Shown here: positions 1 to 8,493 of the stretch, piece by piece
Layout: each line of letters begins with the position of its first letter
Numbering within the stretch: position 1 is the first letter of the stretch
Source: Actinomycetota bacterium
GTDB taxonomy: Bacteria; Actinomycetota; Thermoleophilia; Gaiellales; Gaiellaceae
Assembly: GCA_005883355.1 (NCBI GenBank)
Contig: VAXG01000002.1
Coordinates: forward strand, 1-52,956
DNA: 52,956 nucleotides
Direction: 5' to 3'
The notes under the pieces: model-generated
What the model was told of the DNA's origin: nothing
Database searches by the model: none
Seen by the model: only the letters and a program-made list of their open reading frames with translations
Made by a program: the position numbers and the translations under genes

Positions 1-1
1 C

Positions 2-1036
<1,035 letters not shown>

Positions 1037-1049
1037 AACTACGATCCTC

Positions 1050-2156
1050 GTGGTGATCGCGAAGGTTCTGTTCTGGTTCTCGTTGGGGGCGCTGGTCTGG
1101 ACCCAGGTCGGCTATCCGCTTTTCGCCGCGCTTCTGGCGCGTCTGCGCTCCCGGCCAGTTCTGAAGGGGGACTTCGTCCCGTCCGTGAGTTTGATCGTCG
1201 CCGCGCACGATGAGGAGGATGTCATCGAGCGCCGGGTCGGGAACCTGCTCGCACTCGACTACCCGCCGGAGAAGGTCGAGATCGTCGTCGCGTCCGACGC
1301 GTCGGACGACCGCACCGACGAGCTCGTCGAGGCGATTGCGGCGCGCGAGTCCAGGGTCCGGCTCCTGCGCTGTCCTCGCGAAGGCAAGGTCGCGGCCCAA
1401 AATCGGGCCGTCCGCGAGACCCAGGGCGAGATCCTCGCGTTCTCGGACGCAAACGCTCGGTGGCAACCGGACGCGTTGCGCAAGCTCGTGCGCAACTACG
1501 CGGATTCCGACGTTGCGTACGTCTGCGGCTCGAGCGTCTACGAGACGGCCGAGGGAACGAATCGCGAGGGGACCTACTGGCGCTTCGAGGGCTGGCTGCG
1601 CCGCAACGAGTCGGAGCTCGGCTCCATCACGGGCGGGATCGGCGCGATCTACACGGTGCGGCGCTCGGATTACGTTGACGTCGACCCGCGGTTCGGTCAC
1701 GACCTCGCGCTGCCGTATCTGATGGTGCAACAGGGACGCCGTGCGGTCTACGATCCGGAGGCGCTTGCGTCGGAGAAGCCGTCGCGCGACATCGAGGACG
1801 AGTACCGCCGCAAGGTGCGCATGTTCGAGCACTGCTGGCTGATCGTCCTGCGTGGAAGGATGCTGCGCGGGCTCGGACCGACGTATCTGCTCGAGGTCCT
1901 GTCTCATCGGCACCTGCGTTATGCGAGCGGTCTCCTGCATCTCGTCCTGCTCGGATCTTCAATCGCGCTCGTGCGTCAAGGGACTGTGTTCGAGGTCGTG
2001 CTCGGAGCACAGCTCGGTTTGCTACTCGCCGCCGCCTTCGGCGTCGGGATCGCGCGCTACTACGTGCTCGTCACGTGGGCTACGGTCGTCTCGCTCGTCC
2101 GATATCTGCGCTTCGGCGTTCCCGCTGTCTGGGCCAAAGCGGAAGGGACACGCTGA
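1050..2156 (+). CDS. membrane-anchored family 2 glycosyltransferase
   Basis: A 368-residue processive-type GT2. It has an N-terminal membrane segment (about 5-30), a GT-A catalytic core starting VSLIVAAHDEEDVIERR, the nucleotide-binding SDASDD, the metal-site FSDANARW, and HDLALP plus RRKVRMF in the places of the ED and (Q/R)xxRW motifs. The C-terminus has two or three membrane helices. It likely transfers a sugar from a nucleotide-sugar at the cytoplasmic face of the membrane for an envelope polysaccharide; the sugar cannot be told. The start is GTG at 1050 or 1053. Its TGA (2154-2156) overlaps the likely start of the next gene, so the two are probably translationally coupled. Confidence 0.85.
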   Translation: MVIAKVLFWFSLGALVWTQVGYPLFAALLARLRSRPVLKGDFVPSVSLIVAAHDEEDVIERRVGNLLALDYPPEKVEIVVASDASDDRTDELVEAIAARESRVRLLRCPREGKVAAQNRAVRETQGEILAFSDANARWQPDALRKLVRNYADSDVAYVCGSSVYETAEGTNREGTYWRFEGWLRRNESELGSITGGIGAIYTVRRSDYVDVDPRFGHDLALPYLMVQQGRRAVYDPEALASEKPSRDIEDEYRRKVRMFEHCWLIVLRGRMLRGLGPTYLLEVLSHRHLRYASGLLHLVLLGSSIALVRQGTVFEVVLGAQLGLLLAAAFGVGIARYYVLVTWATVVSLVRYLRFGVPAVWAKAEGTR

Positions 2157-2731
2157 ACCGCGCGCTCGACGCCGCGGCCGCCGCGCTCGGGCTGGCGGTG
2201 GCAAGCCCCCTGCTCGCCGCCGCAGCGCTCGCGATCAAGCTCGACGACGGCGGACCCCTCTTCTACCGGCAGCAGCGCGTGGGCCTGAACGGAAAGGAGT
2301 TCGAGCTCGTCAAGCTGAGGACGATGGAGGTCGGGGCGGAGCACAAGGGCGCCGGCTTCGCCGTCAACGAGGGTGATCCGCGCATCACGCGCGCCGGGCG
2401 ACTCCTCCGCCGGCTCTCGATCGACGAGCTACCCCAGCTCTGGAACGTCGTGCGCGGAGACATGAGCCTCGTCGGCCCGCGCCCGACACTGGCGTATCAG
2501 GTCGCGCGCTATACGCCGCGGCAGCGACGCCGACTCGAAGTGAGGCCCGGGATCACCGGGTGGGCGCAGATCCAGGGCCGTGCGCGCGTGCCCTGGGACG
2601 AAAGGATCGAGCTGGATGTCTGGTACGTCGAGCATCGCTCGCCCTGGCTCGACTTGAAGATCATCATGCGTACGCCGCGTGCGCTCTTCGCGGGCACGTA
2701 CAAGGGCGACACAGGAGGCTGGTCGAAGTGA
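2153..2731 (+). CDS. PglC/WcaJ-type phosphoglycosyl transferase (sugar transferase)
   Basis: Bacterial sugar transferase family (monotopic PGT) that moves a sugar phosphate onto undecaprenyl phosphate to start glycan assembly. A hydrophobic re-entrant N-terminal helix is followed by the diagnostic motifs FYRQQRVG, VKLRTM, RLLRRLSIDELPQLWNVVRG, MSLVGPRP, RPGITGWAQIQGR and DVWYVEHRSPWLDLKI; the catalytic Asp-Glu pair lies in DELPQ. The frame is open from a GTG at 2075, but that would overlap the GT gene by 82 bases. CTG at 2153 has an AGGGA ribosome site at 2145-2149 and gives a normal family start, so I chose it (192 residues). The stop overlaps the next GTG start. Confidence 0.85.
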   Translation: MNRALDAAAAALGLAVASPLLAAAALAIKLDDGGPLFYRQQRVGLNGKEFELVKLRTMEVGAEHKGAGFAVNEGDPRITRAGRLLRRLSIDELPQLWNVVRGDMSLVGPRPTLAYQVARYTPRQRRRLEVRPGITGWAQIQGRARVPWDERIELDVWYVEHRSPWLDLKIIMRTPRALFAGTYKGDTGGWSK

Positions 2732-3663
2732 TCCCCTTCTTCAACGGGACACAGGTGCGCAAGGCCGTCTCGCCCGAGAGTGCCCTGGAGGCCGTGCGCG
2801 AGGCGTTCATCGCGTATGCACGCGGCGAGTGGACGATGCCGCCGAAGGTCTATGTGCCGGCCTACCCGGAAGGAGACTTTCGCGCAATGCCGGCGCTGGG
2901 CGCGGGACACGCGCTGCTGAAGTGGGTGACGTCGTTCCCCGGCAATCCCGACCACGGACTGCCGACTGTCACCGGGCTCGTTCTCCTCTCCGATGCGACG
3001 AATGGGATGCCGAAGGCGGTGCTCGACGCGGGCGCAGTGACCGCTCTGCGCACGGGAGCGGCGGCGGTGCTCGCGGCAGAGACGCTGGGCCGAGCGGATG
3101 CGGAGACTGCGGCCGTGATCGGCGCCGGTGTCAACGGCGAGGCCGCCGCGCAAACCTTCATCGCGCGAGGGCGCCACGTGCAGCTGTGGGACGTCGACCG
3201 GGCGCGAGCCGAGGAGGTCGCGGCGCGAGTCGGCGCCGAGGTCGCACCGGGTCGCGACGAAGCGCTCGGCGCGGATCTCCTCGTGACCGTCACGCCAGGC
3301 CGGAACATCGTGCTCGAAGAAGGCTCGCTTCGTCCCGGTCAGCATGCGAGCCTGATGGGAGCGGACGGGCCGGGCAAGGCGGAGATCGCGGTCGAGGAGC
3401 TGGCGCGCGTGCGCGTCTTCTGCGACGACTGGGAGCAGGCGAGTCACAACGGTGAGCTCGTTCACGCAGTCGAGGCCGGCGTGCTCGGGCGCGACGATGT
3501 AACGCAGCTCGGTGACGTTCTGGCGGGGACTGCTGAGGGGCGAAAGTCAGAGCGCGACGTCACGGTCTTCGACTCGACCGGCCTCGCGATCCAAGACCTC
3601 GCCATCACGCTTGCGGCGATGGAACGCGCCGACGAGCTAGACCTGCCGAACTTCGACCTTTAG
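2728..3663 (+). CDS. ornithine cyclodeaminase / mu-crystallin family protein
   Basis: 311 residues from GTG 2728, which overlaps the upstream TGA (GTGA) and follows an AGGAGG ribosome site at 2713-2718. The family contains NAD(P)-dependent enzymes acting on amino or imino acids (ornithine cyclodeaminase, alanine dehydrogenase, ketimine reductase). Visible motifs: KVYVPAYPEGDFRAMPA, LLKWVTSFPGNP, the helix TALRTGAAAVLAAETLG and a Rossmann loop VIGAGVNGEAAA with a family-typical Asp after the second strand (LWDVD). The substrate cannot be assigned from sequence. Tight coupling to two glycan genes is unexpected and may mean it makes an amino-acid-type substituent or precursor for the glycan; that is inference. 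Confidence 0.82.
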   Translation: MIPFFNGTQVRKAVSPESALEAVREAFIAYARGEWTMPPKVYVPAYPEGDFRAMPALGAGHALLKWVTSFPGNPDHGLPTVTGLVLLSDATNGMPKAVLDAGAVTALRTGAAAVLAAETLGRADAETAAVIGAGVNGEAAAQTFIARGRHVQLWDVDRARAEEVAARVGAEVAPGRDEALGADLLVTVTPGRNIVLEEGSLRPGQHASLMGADGPGKAEIAVEELARVRVFCDDWEQASHNGELVHAVEAGVLGRDDVTQLGDVLAGTAEGRKSERDVTVFDSTGLAIQDLAITLAAMERADELDLPNFDL

Positions 3664-3678
3664 AAGCTCAGGCCCCTT

Positions 3679-4137
3679 CTACCGACGAATGCGGAGAATG
3701 CGGCGCTGCTTGGGCGCCCACTGCTGGCCATGCTGGGCGGTCGTGAAGAAAGCACCAGCGGGCGGAGCGCATGGCCTGCACCAGAAGCCGATCGTGTAAT
3801 CGCCAGGCGGGACGTGCGGGACCGTGAACGACAGGCTCGCTATCCCTGGACTGTCGAGATGTAACGGTCCGAGGAGAATGATCCTCCGGTTACGGGGTGG
3901 ACCGGTGGGTCGCTGGGCGCGCGCGGACCGGGCGAGTGCGATTGGAACCAGATAGACCCTCACGCCGGAAAATGGTGCGTAACGCTCGGGAGAATGGACT
4001 TGAATCCGTTGTCCCCAATGGGCGCGAGGCAAGGCGAACCACAGAGCAAGGTCGGCTGCGGCGCCGCTCGGGATCGCAAACTCGATGGTGAACGCGACCA
4101 GAACCCCGATGAAGAAGATCACCGTGCGGTGTCGCAT
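3679..4137 (-). CDS. secreted hypothetical protein
   Basis: 152 residues with a clear N-terminal signal or anchor segment (charged MRHRT, then FFIGVLVAFTIEFAIP, then small residues). The rest looks like an extracellular beta-rich domain: tracts such as GVRVYLVPIAL and IASLSFTVPHVPPGDYTIGFWC resemble Ig-like or carboxypeptidase-regulatory folds, where PPGDYTI is a common strand-turn. Two cysteines near CRPC could pair outside the cell. No family recognised. It lies convergent to the cyclodeaminase gene with a 15-base gap. Confidence 0.6.
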   Translation of the reverse strand: MRHRTVIFFIGVLVAFTIEFAIPSGAAADLALWFALPRAHWGQRIQVHSPERYAPFSGVRVYLVPIALARSARAQRPTGPPRNRRIILLGPLHLDSPGIASLSFTVPHVPPGDYTIGFWCRPCAPPAGAFFTTAQHGQQWAPKQRRILRIRR

Positions 4138-4215
4138 GGGCCTACACCTCTTTACGTCTGCCGAACGTATCGAGTCCCGACTGCCGGCTCTCCTGTGGAA
4201 ACTCCGTCACACTCT

Positions 4216-4243
4216 CGGCACGGTGTCCGACACCTGGCCGTGG
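4216..4243. repeat. 28-bp repeat, copy 1 (palindromic GGTGTC-C-GACACC core)
   Basis: Exact 28-base direct repeat of 4339-4366. It contains a 13-base core that is a perfect palindrome around one central C (arms GGTGTC and GACACC). It lies in the 266-base gap between the secreted protein and the VOC gene, where no convincing gene is seen. Could be a protein-binding operator, a small mobile repeat, or a structured RNA piece. Confidence 0.75.
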
Positions 4244-4338
4244 ATGAAGTGGCTACGGCGCAAACGGACGGCTGTGAGGCTCTGTGACGCGCCATGTGCC
4301 CGGTCGCGGCGCTGGCCTTCTCACCCGCGACTCACTTC

Positions 4339-4366
4339 CGGCACGGTGTCCGACACCTGGCCGTGG
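4339..4366. repeat. 28-bp repeat, copy 2 (palindromic GGTGTC-C-GACACC core)
   Basis: Second exact copy, starting 123 bases after copy 1 in the same orientation. It ends about 38 bases before the VOC gene stop codon. The flanks differ between the copies, so the duplicated unit is only the 28-mer. Confidence 0.75.
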
Positions 4367-4403
4367 CCCTGAGGAGCTTCGCCCTTGGAGACGCCCACCT
4401 CGA

Positions 4404-4841
4404 CTAAACAGACGTGGTTGGCGCGCGGACTGGTTCGTGCACAACTTCGAGCTTGATCCCATCGGGGTCGTAGAAGAACGCCGCGTAGTAGCCGGCGACG
4501 TACTGCGGAAACTCTTTCGGAGCGCTCTCGGTCTCGACGTCCTGGGACAGAACCCACTCCCAGCACTGATCGACAGCGTCACGCGTCGACGCCTCGAAGG
4601 CGAGGTGATGGACACCCACGGCATAACGATCGTAGGGGACCGGATGCGCATCAGACTGTTTCTCGCGGAGGCCGAGCCAGGTGTCCGCGGCCTGTAAGTA
4701 CCAGATCGTCTCGCCACGCTCGCCCTCGAGCTCGAGTACGCCGCTCCAGCCGAGACCACGAAGAAGCGCGGAGTAGAAAATCTTGCTCCGATCAACGTCG
4801 GAGACTACGAGATCCAAGTGGTGAATCCCTCGCGACTGCAC
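4404..4841 (-). CDS. VOC (glyoxalase/bleomycin-resistance fold) family protein
   Basis: 145 residues from a GTG start. The paired beta-alpha-beta-beta-beta modules of the vicinal oxygen chelate fold are visible: GIHHLDLVVSDVDRSKIFYS at the N-terminus, VGVHHLAFEAS at the start of the second module, and FFYDPDGIKLEVVH at the C-terminus. His in HHLDL, His in VHHLAF and Glu in KLEVV sit where metal ligands occur in the family. Members include glyoxalases, dioxygenases, epimerases and resistance proteins, so the substrate is not predicted. It is divergent from the cupin gene, with a 57-base gap. Confidence 0.85.
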   Translation of the reverse strand: MQSRGIHHLDLVVSDVDRSKIFYSALLRGLGWSGVLELEGERGETIWYLQAADTWLGLREKQSDAHPVPYDRYAVGVHHLAFEASTRDAVDQCWEWVLSQDVETESAPKEFPQYVAGYYAAFFYDPDGIKLEVVHEPVRAPTTSV

Positions 4842-4898
4842 CGGTCGATGCTACTCGGCGAACCGTGCGTCGTTAGATCGGAGCGACGAGCACCTCCT

Positions 4899-5492
4899 AT
4901 GATCCGCCGGATGGTTCCCGAGGCCCAGCTCAAACAGACCGAGCACGGACTGTTCGCGGGCGGCGAGGGCTGGTTCGTCCTGAGCATGCGTGACGTCCGC
5001 TGGTGGTACCGGGGGCACGGGTTCGAGGCCGGCCTTTCGGGTGACGGGGACTTCCCGCAGATCGGGATCGGCCTCACTGTGCTCGGTTCCGGGGAGCCGA
5101 TGACGATGTACCACTGGGAAACCGACCAAGAAGACTTCCTGCTGCTCGCCGGCGACGCGCTCCTCATCATCGAGGGCGAGGAGCGGCCGTTGCGGCAGTG
5201 GGACTTCGTCCACTGTCCTCCCGAGACACGGCATGCGATCGTCGGCGCCGGAGACACCGGTTGCGTCGTCCTTGCGGTCGGGGCGCGAGAACGTCATACG
5301 ACTCGCGGCCCCGACGGGCGCCTGCAGGGGACCGACGACTGGGGCGCCTACACGGTGGACGAGGCGGCGCTCCGTCACGGCACAGGGGTCGAGAAGGAAA
5401 CGACCGACGCGGACGTGGCATACGCTCGGTTTCCGGCACCGGAGCCGATGCGATACCGCGACGGCTGGCTTCCCGCGCACCGAGACGGCTGA
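4899..5492 (+). CDS. cupin-domain protein
   Basis: 197 residues from ATG 4899; the frame is open further upstream into the VOC gene, but homology-like sequence begins only here (a second ATG lies at 4911). A single conserved cupin barrel is centred on YHWETDQEDFLLLAGDALL, then WDFVHCPPETRHAIVGAG, with His and Glu ligands typical of cupin motif 1 and a His in motif 2. Long tails on both sides contain conserved-looking WWYRGHGFEAG and AYARFPAPEP. Likely a metal-binding small-molecule enzyme or sensor; no specific role can be assigned. Confidence 0.8.
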   Translation: MIRRMVPEAQLKQTEHGLFAGGEGWFVLSMRDVRWWYRGHGFEAGLSGDGDFPQIGIGLTVLGSGEPMTMYHWETDQEDFLLLAGDALLIIEGEERPLRQWDFVHCPPETRHAIVGAGDTGCVVLAVGARERHTTRGPDGRLQGTDDWGAYTVDEAALRHGTGVEKETTDADVAYARFPAPEPMRYRDGWLPAHRDG

Positions 5493-5499
5493 ACGAGGA

Positions 5500-6447
5500 C
5501 TAAACGAGGACTTCGCCCGCCGCGTCTGGCTGGATACGCGAAGGTGGAGCGGCGCGTCGAGGCATCAGGCCGAATCGTGAGAGGGCGTAGGGCAGGTAGC
5601 CGTGCGCCGTCATCTCTGTCGTATGCGCCCAACCTCCGACGAACTCGCTGACGGGCGCGCTCGAATTGAGACGCTTGATGTGACGGTAGAGCAGGCCGGA
5701 CTCGTGGTACTGGTCGCTGACGGTCCTGTCGCGTGTGCTCCACCAGATCTGAAGCGGCACCCCGGCGAACGCGATCTTCCTCGCACAGTCGAGGGGGCTG
5801 CGGGCTTCGTATCCCCCCGGATTCGTCGCGGGTGTGCCGCCGATCTCGCGCCGCGCGAGCCTCTGCAGCCCCTCTCCGAAACGAAGGAGATCGAAGGCCC
5901 GATAGCGAGCCGCCATGTTCGTCGGCGCATCGAAGGCAGCCGCGCCGGCGAGCAACCGCGGAAATCGGGCGAGCAGGAGGAGCGTCTCCTGACCACCCAT
6001 GCTGCCGCCGAACGCGAACACCCGATGACGATCGATCTGCAGCCAGGGAATGGCATGCTCCGCGATCGCCCCCATTCGCGCGAGGTCGCGAATCTCTCCC
6101 GGGTCACCCCATGAAAAGAGTGTCAACCTGCGGCCCTGACCTTCGGGATTGATGACAGCGAAGCCACCTCGTGCGGGCAGGTCGCCCCACCGTCGAATAT
6201 TCGCCCGCGCGCCCACGCCGCGCCCGTGCGGCGAGATCACGAGTGGTATCGGTGGGTGCTTCTCCGGCCCATACCAAGCGGGCAGAATCAGGTAGGCGCG
6301 CCGTGAGAGACCGTCGTGAGCCCGGTACGAAATCGTCAGGACACGCACGAGCGGAGCGGCCGGATGCGCCAAGGCGACAGTGGGAAGCACCCCAGCGGCC
6401 AGGGAGAGAACGGCGCCTGCGATCGCCGCGCGTTTCGTCGTGCTCAT
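5500..6447 (-). CDS. secreted alpha/beta hydrolase (prolyl-oligopeptidase / feruloyl-esterase-like)
   Basis: 315 residues. I start at the ATG at 6445-6447, where a signal peptide begins (MSTTKR then a hydrophobic stretch ending ALA at residues 25-27); an open extension to 6627 is Arg-rich and unlikely. A typical alpha/beta hydrolase core: oxyanion-hole HGRG (residues 74-77), nucleophile elbow FGGSMGGQE with Ser149, acidic residue in WSTRDRTVSDQYH, and a likely catalytic His in GGWAHTTEM. This suggests an exported esterase or peptidase. It converges on the cupin gene with only 7 bases between. Confidence 0.82.
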   Translation of the reverse strand: MSTTKRAAIAGAVLSLAAGVLPTVALAHPAAPLVRVLTISYRAHDGLSRRAYLILPAWYGPEKHPPIPLVISPHGRGVGARANIRRWGDLPARGGFAVINPEGQGRRLTLFSWGDPGEIRDLARMGAIAEHAIPWLQIDRHRVFAFGGSMGGQETLLLLARFPRLLAGAAAFDAPTNMAARYRAFDLLRFGEGLQRLARREIGGTPATNPGGYEARSPLDCARKIAFAGVPLQIWWSTRDRTVSDQYHESGLLYRHIKRLNSSAPVSEFVGGWAHTTEMTAHGYLPYALSRFGLMPRRAAPPSRIQPDAAGEVLV

Positions 6448-6536
6448 CGGATGAGAACGTAGGCGTCGGCACCCGCCTTGTCGTGGCTCGCAACGGAGGC
6501 TTAACGAAACGACAAACGCAGGAAAACGTCGAAAGC

Positions 6537-7664
6537 TCAGCCGGACACCAGCAACCGCGCCGGCGAGAAGAGCTCGAGCAGGTCGTCGCCTTCCCCGAGG
6601 AGCGCCGACGCGACGAGCTCGCCGCACATGAAGCCAAGGACGTTGCCGTGGCCCGAATAGCCCGCGGCGATCCAGATGCCCTCGTGATCGGGGACGCGGC
6701 CGACCAGCGGCAGCAGATCCTGGGTCAGACCGAAGATCCCGGCCCAGCGGTGCGTCACCTCGGGCATGTAACCGAGCAACTCGACGAGAAAGGCGTCGAG
6801 CGCTTCCTGAATCGGCTCGGTCGTCGTCTCGTCGTCCGTCATCTCCGTGAGGATCGAGAAGTCGCGGAAGCCGCCGAGGACGATGCGTCCGTCAGCTAGC
6901 TGCTGCCAGTAGTCGAAGCCGTGTCGCGCGTAGTGCGGGCAGTCGAAGAGCCATTCGCGCAACGGCTCGCTCGCAATCACCTGGCCGCGCGCGGGCCAGA
7001 TCGCGTCATCGAGCTCGGGCAGGAGACCGCGGCCCGATCCGTCGGTGGCGATGACGACCTGCTCGGCGTCGAGCTCGTCGAGAGACGGAATCCTGTGGTG
7101 CTCGCGGAACGCCACGCCTTCCGCGGCAGCCTGCTCCGCAAGACCACGGACGAACCGGCCAGGCTGCAGCGAGCCGTCCGTCGCATGGAAGATCGCACCG
7201 CGAAACTGGGGACGCAAATGCGCCAGTTGGTCGCGCCACTCCGCTGCGAATCCGTCCTCGCGCAGCGCTTCGTACTCCCGTCGGATCTCGTCACGCTCCT
7301 CGTCGTCGGCCGCAAGGCGAAGGCTGCCGGTGCGGCGGAACGCATCTCCGGCAACCGTCTCGAGCCGGTCGAGCGCGCCTTCGGTTCGGCGCCAGAGCTC
7401 CTTCGCTGCCTCGGCGCCGTATGTCTCGCGCGCGACGTCATATCGTGCTGCGCCCCCATGGAGGGCGAAGCCGCCGTTGCGGCCGCTCGCGCCCTCGGCG
7501 ATTCCCCGAGCATCGTGCACCCGCACCCTGAGCCCGCCGCGCGCGAGCGCGAGCGCGCAGGCCACGCCGGTGATGCCCGCGCCGATGATGACGACATCGA
7601 CCTCGTCCTGCGAACCCGCGTCGACCGAGGGGGTCGGCTCGTCGAGCCAGAATGGCGTGTTCAC
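6537..7664 (-). CDS. FAD-dependent amine/amino-acid oxidoreductase (DAO family)
   Basis: 375 residues from GTG. It begins with the dinucleotide-binding motif VDVVIIGAGITGVACALALA and continues with the family motif ASGRNGGFALHGG; RGQVIASEPL and the C-terminal substrate/FAD region GYSGHGNVLGFMCGELVA are also typical. Members include glycine/sarcosine oxidases and gamma-glutamylputrescine oxidase (PuuB/OrdL type), which oxidise secondary or primary amines to imines with O2 or another acceptor. The substrate is not resolved. It stands 10 bases upstream of the dprA stop in map order and on the same strand, so it could be read through from dprA. Confidence 0.88.
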   Translation of the reverse strand: MNTPFWLDEPTPSVDAGSQDEVDVVIIGAGITGVACALALARGGLRVRVHDARGIAEGASGRNGGFALHGGAARYDVARETYGAEAAKELWRRTEGALDRLETVAGDAFRRTGSLRLAADDEERDEIRREYEALREDGFAAEWRDQLAHLRPQFRGAIFHATDGSLQPGRFVRGLAEQAAAEGVAFREHHRIPSLDELDAEQVVIATDGSGRGLLPELDDAIWPARGQVIASEPLREWLFDCPHYARHGFDYWQQLADGRIVLGGFRDFSILTEMTDDETTTEPIQEALDAFLVELLGYMPEVTHRWAGIFGLTQDLLPLVGRVPDHEGIWIAAGYSGHGNVLGFMCGELVASALLGEGDDLLELFSPARLLVSG

Positions 7665-7674
7665 GGAGGCGATG

Positions 7675-8493
7675 CTATGCGAGCCGGCGGTAGATCCCGT
7701 CTCCTTCCGCCGCGAGTCCTGCGACGTCGAGCTCGGCGAGTGCCGCGATCACTTCACCGACGGCGAGTCCTGTCTTTCGTACGAGCTCGTCCGCCGTCGC
7801 GGGCAGAAGGTCGAGGATCGGATTGTCGTGCGCCGCGCGCCCCGGCGGCGATTGGATTCCGAGCGATTCGAGGACGTCGGCCGCTGCGGTTAGGGGCGTT
7901 GCTCCGAGACGCAAGAGCGCGTTTGTTCCTGCCGACAGTGCGGAAGTGATTTCGCCAGGGACCGCAAACACCTCTCTGCCCTCGTCGAGCGCGAAGTCGG
8001 CGGTGATCAACGCGCCGCTTCGTTCGCGTGCCTCGACGACGATCGTCGCGGCGCAGAGGCCGGCGATGATCCGGTTGCGAGCCGGGAAACGCCAGGGCGC
8101 GGGCTCGACACCGGACTCGTACTCCGAGACGATCAGCGAGCGCTCGCAGATCAATTGCGCCAGCGTTGTGTGCGCCGCGGGATAGTCGCGATCGATGCCG
8201 CACCCGAGAACCGCAACGGTGCGACCGTCCGTCTCCAGCGCACCGCGATGAGCTTCGCCGTCGATACCGCGCGCGAGCCCGCTGACGACGACGACACCGG
8301 CCGCAGCGAGATCGCGACCGAGCATGCGCGCCACCTGGGCGCCGTACGGCGAACAAGCGCGGGCACCGACGATCGCGACGGCCGGTTGGCCGAGCAGCGT
8401 TCCTTCACCGCTTCCTCGAAGGTAGAGCCGGGCCGGTGGATCGTGGATTGCGCGAAGCAGCGGCGGCAGCTCGCGCCTGCGCAAGTGCGTCAC
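7675..8493 (-). CDS. dprA: DNA-processing protein A (ssDNA-binding, transformation)
   Basis: 272 residues from GTG 8493, which overlaps the comM stop (GTGA). DprA binds incoming single-stranded DNA and loads RecA. The Rossmann-like core is intact: VAIVGARACSPYGAQVA, VVSGLARGIDGEAHRGAL, TVAVLGCGIDRDYPAAH, SEYESGVEPAPWRFPARNRI, VVEARERSGALITADFALDEG and FAVPGEI. A C-terminal winged-helix piece (ADELVRKTGLAVGEVIAALAE) follows. It is shorter than the common ~290-380 residues because the N-terminal SAM-like region is almost absent. The frame stays open upstream inside comM, but that part is an Arg-rich shadow. Confidence 0.93.
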   Translation of the reverse strand: MTHLRRRELPPLLRAIHDPPARLYLRGSGEGTLLGQPAVAIVGARACSPYGAQVARMLGRDLAAAGVVVVSGLARGIDGEAHRGALETDGRTVAVLGCGIDRDYPAAHTTLAQLICERSLIVSEYESGVEPAPWRFPARNRIIAGLCAATIVVEARERSGALITADFALDEGREVFAVPGEITSALSAGTNALLRLGATPLTAAADVLESLGIQSPPGRAAHDNPILDLLPATADELVRKTGLAVGEVIAALAELDVAGLAAEGDGIYRRLA

